Translations under genes and position numbers: made by a program
NCBI GenBank assembly: GCA_032124675.1
Contig: JAQBDA010000196.1
Span: 1 to 64,000, forward strand
Direction: 5' to 3'
Length of the DNA: 64,000 bases
DNA from: JAQBDA01 sp032124675
GTDB taxonomy: Bacteria > Chloroflexota > Anaerolineae > Anaerolineales > UBA4823
Shown here: positions 1-8,625 of the stretch, one piece after another
Numbering within the stretch: position 1 is the stretch's first letter
Layout: each line of letters begins with the position of its first letter
The notes under the pieces: model-generated
Databases searched by the model: none
The model's input: the letters and a program-made list of their open reading frames with translations, nothing else
What the model was told of the DNA's origin: nothing

Positions 1-850
1 CTTCAGGCCGGTAATCGGTCAGATCGACATAGCCCTCGATGGCAATCTCGGCCTGGGCTGGCACCTCCAAGGGCTGCGAGACACAGCGCACGAATTCAAT
101 CGGCCCACCGCGCAGGTAGCCAGCCAGCAGGTATTCGTCGATTTCGGGGGGGAGAGGGGCAGAGGAACACCACATCGAAGCCGGGTCGCCTCCCAGGGCG
201 ATAACGGCCGGAATCTTGTCATGGTGCAAGGACTGGGCGCGCAGGGCATGGTCTGCGCCGCCTTTATGGCGCTGCCAGTGTACCAGCAGGGTCCGGTCAT
301 CTACTATCTGCAGGCGGTACATCCCGACATTTCGCAGCCCAGTCTCTGGATCACGCGTGATCACCTGCGGCAGGGTGATGAACCTGCCGCCATCCTTTGG
401 CCAGCATTTGAGGATGGGCAGGTGGTTGAGGTTTAGATCATCTGTATACACCACCTGCTGGACTGGGGCTCGGCGGACTATCTTAGGCTTCAGGCCGATG
501 GTTTTGAATACATCGTACAGGTCACGCCCACGGCTCATCACCTGTCCTACACCTTTTGGCAGCCGCAGGTCGATGATTTTTGCCAGCTCTTGGTTCAGTT
601 CGTCCAGGTCGTCCACCCCTAATGCCCCTGCCATACGCTCGGCTGAGCCAAACGTGTTGATCAGGACGGGCATATCAAAACCGGGAACATTCTCAAACAG
701 CAGAGCTTTATTGCGCTCCGCTGAGGCCTTGCTCACGCGGTCTGTGATCTCGGTGATTTCAAGCTCAGGGGATACTGGCAGTTTTATGCGTGCCAGCTGT
801 CCGCGTTTATCCAATAAACCAATAAAATCGCTTAAGTTCGTAAACACCAT
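1..850 (-). CDS. UbiD family decarboxylase (partial, C-terminus outside window)
   Basis: The reading frame starts at an ATG at 850 and runs open to the window edge, giving the first 283 residues. The N-terminus (MVFTNLSDFIGLLDKRGQLA) followed by an LEITEITDRV segment and an LLFENVPGFDMPVL segment is typical of UbiD-type prenylated-FMN decarboxylases. The internal region NVGMYRLQ followed by HWQRHKGGADHA matches the conserved N-x-G-x-Y-R-x-Q ... W-x-x-H-x-G-G-A core around the cofactor and substrate site. UbiD enzymes decarboxylate aromatic or unsaturated acids. In menaquinone or ubiquinone synthesis the substrate is a polyprenyl-hydroxybenzoate, and the family also contains phenol and benzoate-type enzymes, so the substrate stays open. 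It is divergent from the signalling cassette that starts at 1181. Confidence 0.87.
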   Translation of the reverse strand, partial: MVFTNLSDFIGLLDKRGQLARIKLPVSPELEITEITDRVSKASAERNKALLFENVPGFDMPVLINTFGSAERMAGALGVDDLDELNQELAKIIDLRLPKGVGQVMSRGRDLYDVFKTIGLKPKIVRRAPVQQVVYTDDLNLNHLPILKCWPKDGGRFITLPQVITRDPETGLRNVGMYRLQIVDDRTLLVHWQRHKGGADHALRAQSLHHDKIPAVIALGGDPASMWCSSAPLPPEIDEYLLAGYLRGGPIEFVRCVSQPLEVPAQAEIAIEGYVDLTDYRPE

Positions 851-1180
851 ATCTCACCCTTGGCAGTTGGCGGCAGCAGTGAATTAAAGCGGCATCGCTA
901 TGCCCCCAGCAGGGGGCTCCCCCATCATGAAAACCCGGATTTCCGGGGTTGCGGCTGTTAATTACCCAGGTAAGACCCGCCCCGATCCGAGCCGGACAAA
1001 CCTGGCTGACAAACCTGTTAATTATAGCATGATTGGCTTGACACAGCCTATCGCCTATGCTACATTTAGTTTGCGCTCCTGGCGTCGCTTTCATGAAATT
1101 TTGTAAAAAAATCTGGCGGTGACGAGGAGTTTCCCATTTTATTGAGGTCTGGTAGGACAGATAAAGGAGTGGCAATATTG
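851..1180. other. Intergenic region between divergent genes
   Basis: This is a 330-base gap between the ubiD-like gene (minus) and the roadblock gene (plus). It holds a perfect 6-bp stem with a 4-base loop at 902-917 (GCCCCC/GGGGGC), a second GC-rich hairpin around 932-950, and a good sigma-70-like promoter at 1038-1066 reading to the right. I see no convincing coding frame in it. Confidence 0.6.
1038..1066 (+). promoter_or_regulatory. Sigma-70-type promoter of the roadblock/V4R/REC cassette
   Basis: TTGACA at 1038-1043, a 17-base spacer and TACATT at 1061-1066 preceded by TGC (extended -10). It points at the roadblock gene starting at 1181, leaving a leader of about 110 bases. The -35 and spacing are ideal and the -10 matches four of six consensus bases. 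Confidence 0.65.
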
Positions 1181-1549
1181 ATGAAATCTCGCTCCCAACT
1201 GATGGTAGAACGCTTACGCGACCTGCAGGCTTCCTCGCCTGATATCGAAGCCTCAGCCGTGGTTAGCGTCGATGGATTGAGCATTGCCTCTGCGCTTCCA
1301 CAGGGGGTGGAAGAAGACCGGGTTTCGGCGATGTCGGCGGCCATGCTCTCCCTGGGTGAGCGTATTGCAACTGAGCTTGGTCGTGGAACCCTCGATCAGG
1401 TGTATATCAAGGGTGAGAAGGGTTATGTCATCCTGATGTCGGTGGGTGAGGAAGCAGTCTTGACAGCATTAGCACGCGAGCAGGCCAAGCTGGGTCTGAT
1501 CTTCCTGGATATGCGCCGAGCCACCGAGGATCTATCGAAATTGATCTAG
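1181..1549 (+). CDS. Roadblock/LC7 domain protein (MglB/CvnB-like)
   Basis: A 122-residue single-domain protein. The pattern of a helix (SQLMVERLRDLQ), a strand with SAVVSVDGLSIAS, a long helix (RVSAMSAAMLSLGERIATEL) and a final strand/helix pair is that of the Roadblock/LC7 fold. These proteins form dimers that bind small Ras-like GTPases and act as activating proteins or scaffolds (MglB in Myxococcus, CvnB in Streptomyces conservons). The ATG at 1181 is preferred because AAAGGAG lies 11 bases upstream; an upstream TTG at 1142 would add 13 unconserved residues. The gene is followed after 9 bases by a V4R gene and then a response regulator. No GTPase gene sits here, but a CvnD/MglA-like GTPase is encoded at 57895-58434 beside paralogues of the next two genes, so it may be the partner (inference). 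Confidence 0.88.
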   Translation: MKSRSQLMVERLRDLQASSPDIEASAVVSVDGLSIASALPQGVEEDRVSAMSAAMLSLGERIATELGRGTLDQVYIKGEKGYVILMSVGEEAVLTALAREQAKLGLIFLDMRRATEDLSKLI

Positions 1550-1558
1550 AGTAATCCA

Positions 1559-2194
1559 ATGGAACCAATCTCAAAAAGCGGCTATTACTACGCCAATAAA
1601 ATCGTGCTTATCTCGCTCAATTCCCTCCAGGAGGTGATGGGCAAGAACGGCGTGAATGCAATCCTGAATCTGGCGCATCTCTCATATCTGATCGACAACT
1701 ACCCTCCAAATAATCTCGATCGCCAGTTTGATTTTGCCGATTTTTCAGCCATCAACCTGGCGTTGGAGGAGATGTACGGGCCGCGCGGCGGACGAGGGCT
1801 GGCGCTGCGAGCCGGCCGGGTGGCTTTTGCAGACTCGCTGCGCAATTTCGGCGCCCTGGCCGGAGTCGGTGACCTGGCTTTCAAAGTGCTGCCGCTGCAA
1901 ACGAAAATGCGCATCGGTATTCCTGTCATGGCAAAAATATTCAGCCAGATCAGCGACCAACACAGCACCGTTCAAGAGAGAGACGAAGGCTATGTATATA
2001 CCATCCACCGCTGCCCGGTGTGCTGGGGGAGGAACAACTCGGACAAGCCGGTATGCTTCATGGCGATTGGCTTGCTGCAGGGTGGCCTGAAGTGGCTCTC
2101 CGGGGGGCAGGAATTCCGTGTCAATGAGTCCAAATGCTTCGCCATGGGGGATGAAGTTTGCGAATTTATCATCGAAAAAAGACCCATGAGCTAA
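1559..2194 (+). CDS. V4R (4-vinyl reductase-like) domain sensor protein
   Basis: A 211-residue soluble protein. The C-terminal third carries the V4R signature: HRCPVC, then VCFMAIGLLQGGLKW, then ESKCFAMGDEVCEF. V4R domains are predicted small-molecule-binding domains with Cys/His residues that can hold a metal; they occur in bacteriochlorophyll 4-vinyl reductase and in many signalling proteins. The five Cys in CPVC, VCF, KCF and VCE are matched in the paralogue at 56448-57077. That paralogue also shares the N-terminal ANKIVLISL-type start (LGQIILLGL there), the PPNNLDR/PPDNLDR segment and the GPRGGRGLALRAGR/GARGGQGLAVRSGR segment. It probably senses a ligand for the roadblock/response-regulator cassette in which it sits. 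Ligand unknown. Confidence 0.8.
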   Translation: MEPISKSGYYYANKIVLISLNSLQEVMGKNGVNAILNLAHLSYLIDNYPPNNLDRQFDFADFSAINLALEEMYGPRGGRGLALRAGRVAFADSLRNFGALAGVGDLAFKVLPLQTKMRIGIPVMAKIFSQISDQHSTVQERDEGYVYTIHRCPVCWGRNNSDKPVCFMAIGLLQGGLKWLSGGQEFRVNESKCFAMGDEVCEFIIEKRPMS

Positions 2195-2204
2195 AGGCCT
2201 TACT

Positions 2205-3047
2205 GTGGCTGATGGTAAGCAGTCGATTCTGGTTGTTGAAGACGACACTGATGTGGCGGATATGCTGAGTGCATACTTCCACATCCAAGGATATGAGGTC
2301 GAAACAGCCAATTTGGGGGGAGCAGCCCTGGAAGCCTGCCAGATTCACCGTCCCGACCTGATCATCTTGGATATCCGCTTGCCGGATATCGATGGCTACC
2401 AGGTAGCCGGTCAGCTGCGCAGAAGCCGCCGGACCGACGACATCCCGATCATTTTTCTAACTGAGAAACGCAACCGTGCTGACCGCCTGCAGGGCTTGGA
2501 GCTTGGGGCGGATGATTACATTACTAAGCCTTTTGATATTCAGGAGCTGCGCTTGCGGGTGCGGAATGCGCTGCGCCGCTCTTCCCACGGGACGCTGACC
2601 AACCCTGTAACCCAGCTTCCTGAAGGACAGCTGGTGGACGAGCGGCTGCTGGAACTGCTTGAGAGTGATCGGTGGGCACTGCTGACCGTGAAGCTGGTCA
2701 ACCTGGAACATTTCCGTGAAGCGTACGGTTTTGTTGCTTCGGATGACGTTGTTCGGGCTGTCAGCCTGATGATCCAGAATGCTGTCCGTGATCTGGGCAG
2801 CCCGAATGATTTTATCGGTCAGCTTTCCCTATCACAGTTTATCCTGGTCACCATGCCGGACACATCCGACCAGATAGCTGCCCGGTTGGATGCCCGGCTG
2901 GAACAATCGCTGGATTATTTTTACCCTCTGAAGGACCGTGAGTCCGACAGAAAGAAGAACAGCCGGCTGAAAATCGTTATCCGGCGGCACCACCCGGCAG
3001 ATGGTGTCTTTACCGACCTGTACATGTTGAAACAAAACCTGGTATAG
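2205..3047 (+). CDS. Response regulator: REC domain plus degenerate GGDEF-like domain
   Basis: A 280-residue protein with a GTG start. Residues 1-125 form a receiver domain: acidic pair in VVEDDTD, phospho-acceptor Asp in LIILDIRLPDIDG, and Lys in DDYITKPFD. Residues about 135-275 resemble a GGDEF fold (VKLVNLEHFREAYGF, then DDVVRAVSLMI), but where GGDEF is expected the sequence reads LSLSQF, so cyclase activity is very unlikely. The paralogue at 54090-54977 has the same architecture with GGDSF at that position. It is the third gene of the cassette behind the promoter at 1038 and probably receives phosphate from a kinase encoded elsewhere, plausibly the one at 47037-54050 (inference). Confidence 0.88.
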   Translation: MADGKQSILVVEDDTDVADMLSAYFHIQGYEVETANLGGAALEACQIHRPDLIILDIRLPDIDGYQVAGQLRRSRRTDDIPIIFLTEKRNRADRLQGLELGADDYITKPFDIQELRLRVRNALRRSSHGTLTNPVTQLPEGQLVDERLLELLESDRWALLTVKLVNLEHFREAYGFVASDDVVRAVSLMIQNAVRDLGSPNDFIGQLSLSQFILVTMPDTSDQIAARLDARLEQSLDYFYPLKDRESDRKKNSRLKIVIRRHHPADGVFTDLYMLKQNLV

Positions 3048-3071
3048 TAAACAAGCAGACTGGACTGAGCC

Positions 3072-3839
3072 ATGCGAACGACGATCGTCATACCGACCTA
3101 CAACGAGGCGGAGAACCTGCCCAAGCTGGCAGCTGCAATATTCGAGCTGCCCCTTAACGATCTCCATTTAATGGTAGTCGATGATAACAGCCCGGACGGC
3201 ACAGGCGAGCTGGCAGATGAGCTGGCTGACCGCTACCCTTCTCGCATGAGCGTGCTGCACCGCCCTGGCAAGATGGGGCTGGGCACTGCTTACATCCAGG
3301 GTTTCATCCGGGCACTCTCAACGGGTGCCGAGGCTGTTGGACAGATGGATGCCGATTTTTCCCACCCCCCGGAGAAGCTGCTCGAGCTGCACGAGACCCT
3401 GGGATCCTGTGATGTAGCGATGGGCTCGAGGTACGTCCCCGGTGGTGCGGTAGACGAGCGCTGGCCGGCTTGGCGGAAGGGGCTGTCCAGCTTTGGCAAC
3501 CTATACGCCAGGACGATCCTGCGCATGCCCATCCTTGATGCAACCGGAGGCTTCCGGTTATGGCGCAAGGAGACTTTATCCGGGATGCCGCTCGACCGGG
3601 TGCGTTCTAACGGCTACGCCTTTCAAGTCGAGATGGCCTATATCGCATTCCGGCTCGGCTATACTTTCACTGAAGTGCCGATTTATTTTGCTGACCGCCG
3701 CTGGGGGCAATCGAAGATGTCTTTCCGCATTCAGCGTGAGGCTGCGGTAAGGGTATGGCAGCTGCCTGTCGAATACCGGGACCTGACCCACCAGGCGCCG
3801 GTCGGTTCCTCATCCACAGTCTACGATAACGCCAGGTGA
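3072..3839 (+). CDS. Polyprenol-phosphate mannosyltransferase-like GT2 glycosyltransferase
   Basis: A 255-residue family 2 glycosyltransferase. It starts with the nucleotide-binding strand TTIVIPTYNEAENLP, has DDNSPDGTG, and carries the metal-binding QMDADFSHPPE motif typical of dolichol/polyprenol-phosphate mannose synthases. Later come GSRYVPGG and a DRRWGQSKMSFR segment that matches the C-terminal catalytic loop of Dpm1-type enzymes. No membrane anchor follows, so it is the short soluble class. It would transfer mannose or another hexose from a nucleotide sugar to a lipid-phosphate carrier at the inner membrane. It lies 24 bases after the response regulator and its last 19 bases overlap the 3' end of rsmA on the other strand. 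Confidence 0.88.
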   Translation: MRTTIVIPTYNEAENLPKLAAAIFELPLNDLHLMVVDDNSPDGTGELADELADRYPSRMSVLHRPGKMGLGTAYIQGFIRALSTGAEAVGQMDADFSHPPEKLLELHETLGSCDVAMGSRYVPGGAVDERWPAWRKGLSSFGNLYARTILRMPILDATGGFRLWRKETLSGMPLDRVRSNGYAFQVEMAYIAFRLGYTFTEVPIYFADRRWGQSKMSFRIQREAAVRVWQLPVEYRDLTHQAPVGSSSTVYDNAR

Positions 3840-4669
3840 GCGGTACGGGTTAATTCTCCCCACTCATCCAGGCTGAGCGTCTCCGCTCTGCGCATCGGGT
3901 CGATCCCTGTCGAGAGCAAAAAATCAGCCGTCCAATCCTTCTGCCAGGCCATCCCTCCCGCCAGAGCATTGCGGAGGGTTTTTCTTTTCTGCGAAAAACC
4001 GGCTTTTGCCAGCCGGAAGAATAGGTTCAACCGGGCCTCCGGTATCTGCGGCTCCGGGTATAAGTCGACCCGGATAACCGCCGAATCAACCCTGGGCGCC
4101 GGGTAGAATGCGCCTGCGGGGATGCGGGAGCTGATTACCGGGTGACCGTAGACCTGAACGCTCAGCGCCAGGAGACTCATCTCTCCTGGTGCCGCACAGA
4201 CCCGCTCTGCCACCTCGCGCTGTATAGTCAGGATCAGCCGCTTTGGATGAGGTCGCGATTCAAGCAGGTGGCGGATCAAAGCTGATGTGATGTAGTATGG
4301 GATATTGGCCACAACCAGGTATGGCTGGCTGCCCATCAGGCTGGCTGGGTCCAGGTTTAAAATGTCCCCCTGGATGAGGTGCACATTATCAAGATCTTGC
4401 AGCACTGCTTCCAGCGGCGGGATCAAGCGGGTGTCGATCTCTACCGTGACTACCCTACTGGCAGCTCGCGCCAGCAGACGGGTCAGGTTCCCAAGACCCG
4501 AACCGATTTCAAGCACATATTCAGCTGGATCGATCTCAGCAGCCGCGATGACCTTGCGCAGCCCATGGATATCGATAAGGAAGTTTTGTCCCAGTTTGCG
4601 GTCCGGGTGCAGCCCGTACTGCCTTAGCAGGGCGGGAACATCCAGTGGGGGCAGGTCATTCATCTCCAC
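3821..4669 (-). CDS. rsmA: 16S rRNA (A1518/A1519) dimethyltransferase
   Basis: A 282-residue RsmA/KsgA. Motifs in order: KLGQNFLID near the N-terminus, the SAM-binding VLEIGSGLGNLT, the catalytic VVANIPYYITS (the N-I-P-Y motif), LTIQREVAERV and the C-terminal GFSQKRKTLRNAL. It dimethylates two adjacent adenosines in helix 45 of 16S rRNA during 30S maturation. Length and motif order are normal. A start two codons later (MNDLPPL) is equally possible. It is convergent with, and overlaps, the glycosyltransferase gene. Confidence 0.96.
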   Translation of the reverse strand: MEMNDLPPLDVPALLRQYGLHPDRKLGQNFLIDIHGLRKVIAAAEIDPAEYVLEIGSGLGNLTRLLARAASRVVTVEIDTRLIPPLEAVLQDLDNVHLIQGDILNLDPASLMGSQPYLVVANIPYYITSALIRHLLESRPHPKRLILTIQREVAERVCAAPGEMSLLALSVQVYGHPVISSRIPAGAFYPAPRVDSAVIRVDLYPEPQIPEARLNLFFRLAKAGFSQKRKTLRNALAGGMAWQKDWTADFLLSTGIDPMRRAETLSLDEWGELTRTAHLALS

Positions 4670-4713
4670 TCAATTCCCCCGGTTTGATGGTAGCCGGTCA
4701 TCAAAGGAACTAT

Positions 4714-5892
4714 CTATGGGCAGGTGGGTTCATTCGGCTCGGAAGGCCAGGTACCTGCCATGAACTGCGCCAAATAATCACGGATCACATCGAAATCCGC
4801 GTCCATAATGAATACCTGGTCTTTTTGCTGCGGGCTGTACACCCGCCCCGGGCTCATTTTCTCTTCGGGCAGGCTGGTGAAGAGCAGGTTCTCTCGCTTC
4901 AATTTCGGCGCCAGGCAGGCAAGCTGGGTGAGCTGTTCGAGGCTTAAATCGGTCAGCACGGAGTCCTGGAAAGCGGCAATGATCTGCGGTACTTTCGGTA
5001 GAACAGCAGGGCTGGTGACTTTCTCTTTCAATGCGCAGATGACCATGTTCTGGTGATCCATGCGGGTGAAGTCGTTGTACTTCTTGCGAATGCGGGAAAA
5101 ACGCAGCGCCTGGTCGCCGTTGAAGTGCCGCTGTCCGGCGTAGAAATAGCCCATGTCTTCTGTCTTGTCATCGATCGGTCGCCCATCTACATCGTATGGC
5201 AGATACAGATCGATCCCCCCGACTGCATCGACTACCCTGACAAAAGTCAGCATATCGACCGCGCCATAGTGGTCGACCAGCAGACCAAAATTCTGGTATA
5301 ACGTGCGGGCTAGCAACCCTGGTCCACCACCCGGTCCGGCGTAATAGCCCATCCCTGGGCTGCCGTAGAAGAAGGATTGGTTTAGCTTCCCGTGAGTGAT
5401 GCCGTAGGGGTTTTCTATCTCGGGTATTTCCACCCACAGGTCGCGCGGCATGGATAACACGGTCACTTTGGGGGTTACAAAATCCACCCGCACGATACGT
5501 ATGACATCCGCCAGACCGTAAAGATAGTCCGGCCCGCTGTCCGCGCCGACAGCCAGGATGGTCATAGTCTCCGGACCTCCGCAGACAGGTTCCGGCCTGG
5601 GTGTTGCTGAAGGCGACGGTACCGGGCTGGCCGCAGGGGTGGGTGAAGGCTTACTTTCCTGTCCGGTTGGCTGTTCCTGCTTCTCCTCTGTCGAAATCGA
5701 AGTCGCTGTGGCATTTACGACAGCCGCTGCAAATTCCGGGAAGGACGTGCGGGTGGGCATGCCCAGGTCTGGCCCTAATGGAGCCGTCCAGCGGTCGCTG
5801 AGCCGCGGGTAAGCGAGATATCCTGAGATCAGCAATGTTGCAACAAGCACTGCGCCCAGGATGGCGATCCATTTGCCTTTTTGTGTGTTCAT
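4714..5892 (-). CDS. LytR-CpsA-Psr (LCP) family cell-wall glycopolymer ligase
   Basis: The ATG at 5892 gives 392 residues with a single N-terminal membrane anchor (KWIAILGAVLVATLLISGYLAY) and a Ser/Pro/Thr-rich stalk. The extracellular domain starts at TMTILAVGADSG and continues through VTVLSMPRDLWVEIP, HGKLNQSF, VVDAVGGIDLYLP and ALRFSRIRKKYNDFTRMDHQ. These match the LCP core, including the arginines that bind the polyprenyl-pyrophosphate head group. LCP enzymes attach glycopolymers from lipid carriers to the cell wall. The usual R-S-D-T motif before the first core strand is altered to LADV here, so substrate handling may differ. The frame extends upstream to 5991, but the anchor position argues for 5892. 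The divergent sugar transferase beside it fits an envelope-glycan role. Confidence 0.88.
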   Translation of the reverse strand: MNTQKGKWIAILGAVLVATLLISGYLAYPRLSDRWTAPLGPDLGMPTRTSFPEFAAAVVNATATSISTEEKQEQPTGQESKPSPTPAASPVPSPSATPRPEPVCGGPETMTILAVGADSGPDYLYGLADVIRIVRVDFVTPKVTVLSMPRDLWVEIPEIENPYGITHGKLNQSFFYGSPGMGYYAGPGGGPGLLARTLYQNFGLLVDHYGAVDMLTFVRVVDAVGGIDLYLPYDVDGRPIDDKTEDMGYFYAGQRHFNGDQALRFSRIRKKYNDFTRMDHQNMVICALKEKVTSPAVLPKVPQIIAAFQDSVLTDLSLEQLTQLACLAPKLKRENLLFTSLPEEKMSPGRVYSPQQKDQVFIMDADFDVIRDYLAQFMAGTWPSEPNEPTCP

Positions 5893-5979
5893 AAGCGGCG
5901 TGATTATATCATCAGCCGGCGAGCAGGATGGTATCCAGCGGCTATAAACAGTGCTGAGGTATAATTCAGCGGTATTACG

Positions 5980-7092
5980 ATGATCAAACACCCGTTCAGA
6001 ATATCAAGGAACAGCTCACGTTCAACATCCTGGCTTGTACTGCGCAGTGTGCTCGGTGCGCTGTGCCTGCTTGCGGCCCTGCTCCTCGCCGTGTGGTATG
6101 GGACCGAAATGATCCGGGCTGAACAGCCGCCCGCAGGGGGGAGTCTGTTCCTGTTTGTTTTTTACACGATCCTGGCGATACTTATCGAACGCATCCTCTC
6201 ATTGATGCCCGTACGCAGGGATTGGCGCTACCGCCTGGCGTTCTTGATTCCCAGCCTTCTTTATCTAACTGTGTGGCTGGTGACCGCGGCGATGGACGGC
6301 CAGGCGAAGGTGGTCTGGCTGCTGGCTGCAAGCGGCGGTGCGTTCGCCGGGGGACTGCTGGCGACCAGCATCATCGAGGGTTTATGGGAGAACAACTCGC
6401 CGCCTTCCAAGCGCATCCAGGACGAAGTGCACCAGCGTCACAAGGGAATTATCGGGGTTGTGCCTGAAATCCCGGCTGGTAAACGCATCTTCGACATCCT
6501 GCTCTCAGCAGGCGGGATGTTAATTTCCATCCCGATCTGGCTGGTAATGACGTTCCTGCTGTGGCTGGAAGATCCTGGTCCGATCTTGTTTGTGAAGAAT
6601 TCGGTGGGCAAGGGTGGAGCAAACTTTCACCAGTATAAATTCCGCACCATGGTGCTTGGCGCAGAATCGAACACCGGGCCGGTGCTCGCCAGCCATGCCG
6701 ACGAACGCGTTCTGGCCATCGGCAGCCTGCTGCGGAAAACCGCTCTGGACGAGCTGCCTCAAGTGATCAACATCCTCAAGGGCGAGATGAGTTTCGTCGG
6801 TCCGCGACCCCAGCGCACGGTTCTGGTGCATGAATATCTGGAAACGATGCCGGAGTATGCAGTGCGTCACCGGGTAGCGCCTGGTTTATCCGGATTGGCC
6901 CAGGTGGCGGGGGATTACTACCTCACACCCCGGCAGAAACTCCGCTTCGACCGGATTTATATCCAGCATACAAGCCTGGGATTCGATATCAAACTACTGG
7001 TATTGGCATTTCTGATCACTTTCTGGTACCGCTGGAAGAGCGGCTGGAACGGCAGGCTGCCGCGTGAATACCTGCGCTGGGGGAGTTCTTAG
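5980..7092 (+). CDS. Polyprenyl-phosphate sugar-1-phosphate transferase (WcaJ/WbaP type)
   Basis: A 370-residue membrane enzyme. About four hydrophobic segments occupy residues 15-125. The catalytic domain begins at KRIFDILLSAGG with its membrane helix. It carries KFRTMVLGAE, LDELPQVINILKGEMSFVGPRP and APGLSGLAQVAGDYY, the signature of the bacterial sugar transferase family. It loads a sugar phosphate from a UDP-sugar onto undecaprenyl phosphate, the first step of exopolysaccharide or O-unit assembly at the cytoplasmic face of the membrane. The N-terminal portion lacks the CoA-binding-like domain of long WbaP enzymes. Neighbours are the LCP ligase and a flippase. Confidence 0.92.
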   Translation: MIKHPFRISRNSSRSTSWLVLRSVLGALCLLAALLLAVWYGTEMIRAEQPPAGGSLFLFVFYTILAILIERILSLMPVRRDWRYRLAFLIPSLLYLTVWLVTAAMDGQAKVVWLLAASGGAFAGGLLATSIIEGLWENNSPPSKRIQDEVHQRHKGIIGVVPEIPAGKRIFDILLSAGGMLISIPIWLVMTFLLWLEDPGPILFVKNSVGKGGANFHQYKFRTMVLGAESNTGPVLASHADERVLAIGSLLRKTALDELPQVINILKGEMSFVGPRPQRTVLVHEYLETMPEYAVRHRVAPGLSGLAQVAGDYYLTPRQKLRFDRIYIQHTSLGFDIKLLVLAFLITFWYRWKSGWNGRLPREYLRWGSS

Positions 7093-7094
7093 CG

Positions 7095-8432
7095 TCAGGG
7101 GTCCTTCTCGGACGGCAGATTGCGTTTCAGGGAAATCCAGGCGCTCCACAGGACGATATTAACCACCAGTGCGTTCAGCGCCTGACCGGCGATCGTGCCG
7201 TAGACACCCCAGCGAAAGATCATCCATATCCCCGCGCTGAACATCAAGGTCATTGCCAGCAGGTTGGCGATAAAGATAGGCCGCGAAACACGCGCGGCCT
7301 TCAGGGTTGTCTGTAAAGGCCAATAGGCGAACAGCAGGCCGTAAAAGGCTGCCATTAAGATGATCCCATTGCTGTATTCCAGGTATGTGTCCCCATACAG
7401 CAGTCCGAGTAGCTGCTCGGGGAATAACACCGCCAGACCCAGGAACAGCAAGGTAGGGATCCCAGCCAGGATATAGACCAGCCGCATGGTGCGTTCCAGC
7501 GCTTGCTCACCGTTCTGGGTGTATAGGCGGGAAGCACGCGGCGTAAGAAAGGTATCCGTTGCACGCAGGAGTATATGGATGGGAGCAACCAGGTTCTGCA
7601 GGGCGCGGTACGCACCTGCTGCGGCAAAACTGACCATGCCTGCCGTGAGGATAGGGTAAAATTCGACCGAGATCCAGCTGGCAATGCCACCCCCCAATAC
7701 CCAGCGTCCAAAGTTCCAGTTGCGTTCCCAGGTCTCTCGCAGACTGGCATATTGTCGCGTCCAATATGGGCGGGTAAACCAAAGCCCCGGGACCAGCGCG
7801 GCGAACGCGCCCCAGGCAATCGCATCCAGACCGGCGATACCGCTCAGCGTCCCCTGACCTGCCCACCAGAGCATCAATCCCAGACGAACTGCATTGGCGA
7901 TTACGGTATTGATCACTGCTTGAGATACATGGCCGCGCGTGTACAGCATGCGGCGTATGTATTCCTGCAGCTGCCAGGCCAGAAAAGCGAACCACAAAGA
8001 ATAAAGTGTTGGCCCGGCAGTATCGTTGCCGAGCAGAGTGAGCACCCAACCGCTGATATAAACGACAAGGGCGGTTGCTGATGCCAGTCCGATTTGTACG
8101 AGGCTGGTGCTGGTTGCGTATGCTGTGAATTCGTTCTTGTCCATCCCGGCGCCGTAAACGTTCAGCGGCTGGATGATGATGCCCTCTTGTACCGACCGGA
8201 CCAGGCGTAAAGTAACAAAGCCAACCCCATATACCCCCAGCTGAGTTGGATCAACATTGCGAGCCAGGATGATGGTCGCTAGGAAGTTTGCCAAGCTGAT
8301 GACTCCCTGGTCGATGCCCGCCAGGTAGCCTTCCTGGGCACCTCTGCTGGAGAATAGCCGGAGCAAATTAACTGCGCGAGATTGCAGATTGGTTAAGAAA
8401 GATGGGGGAATATTGCCCTCACCGTGATTCAA
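7095..8432 (-). CDS. Oligosaccharide flippase (Wzx/MATE-type)
   Basis: A 445-residue protein made almost entirely of hydrophobic helices (about 12). It begins with a GVISLANFLATIILARNVDPTQLGVYG segment typical of polysaccharide-export flippases of the MOP superfamily. It would move lipid-linked oligosaccharides across the cytoplasmic membrane. It is convergent with the sugar transferase, with 2 bases between them, and divergent from the first ECF sigma gene. I cannot tell which glycan it carries. Confidence 0.85.
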   Translation of the reverse strand: MNHGEGNIPPSFLTNLQSRAVNLLRLFSSRGAQEGYLAGIDQGVISLANFLATIILARNVDPTQLGVYGVGFVTLRLVRSVQEGIIIQPLNVYGAGMDKNEFTAYATSTSLVQIGLASATALVVYISGWVLTLLGNDTAGPTLYSLWFAFLAWQLQEYIRRMLYTRGHVSQAVINTVIANAVRLGLMLWWAGQGTLSGIAGLDAIAWGAFAALVPGLWFTRPYWTRQYASLRETWERNWNFGRWVLGGGIASWISVEFYPILTAGMVSFAAAGAYRALQNLVAPIHILLRATDTFLTPRASRLYTQNGEQALERTMRLVYILAGIPTLLFLGLAVLFPEQLLGLLYGDTYLEYSNGIILMAAFYGLLFAYWPLQTTLKAARVSRPIFIANLLAMTLMFSAGIWMIFRWGVYGTIAGQALNALVVNIVLWSAWISLKRNLPSEKDP

Positions 8433-8625
8433 ACTATATAATAATGGTATATCAATTTACATGCGACGATCAGCCATCGCAGTTGACAGGGTGGGAGTTC
8501 TCGAAAGTTGTGAGGAATTGAAATTCACAGCCATACGGTGCTCCCGGCACGGCATATGATTCTAACAGAGAATTAATCTCAGGCCGTATCTTTTTGTCTG
8601 ATCTGGCGTCATAACTGGTGGAGAA

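Noticed and set aside
216..887. 223-residue plus-strand frame at the left edge
   Set aside because: It is antisense to the well-supported ubiD-like gene and reads Arg/Ser-rich without any family signal.
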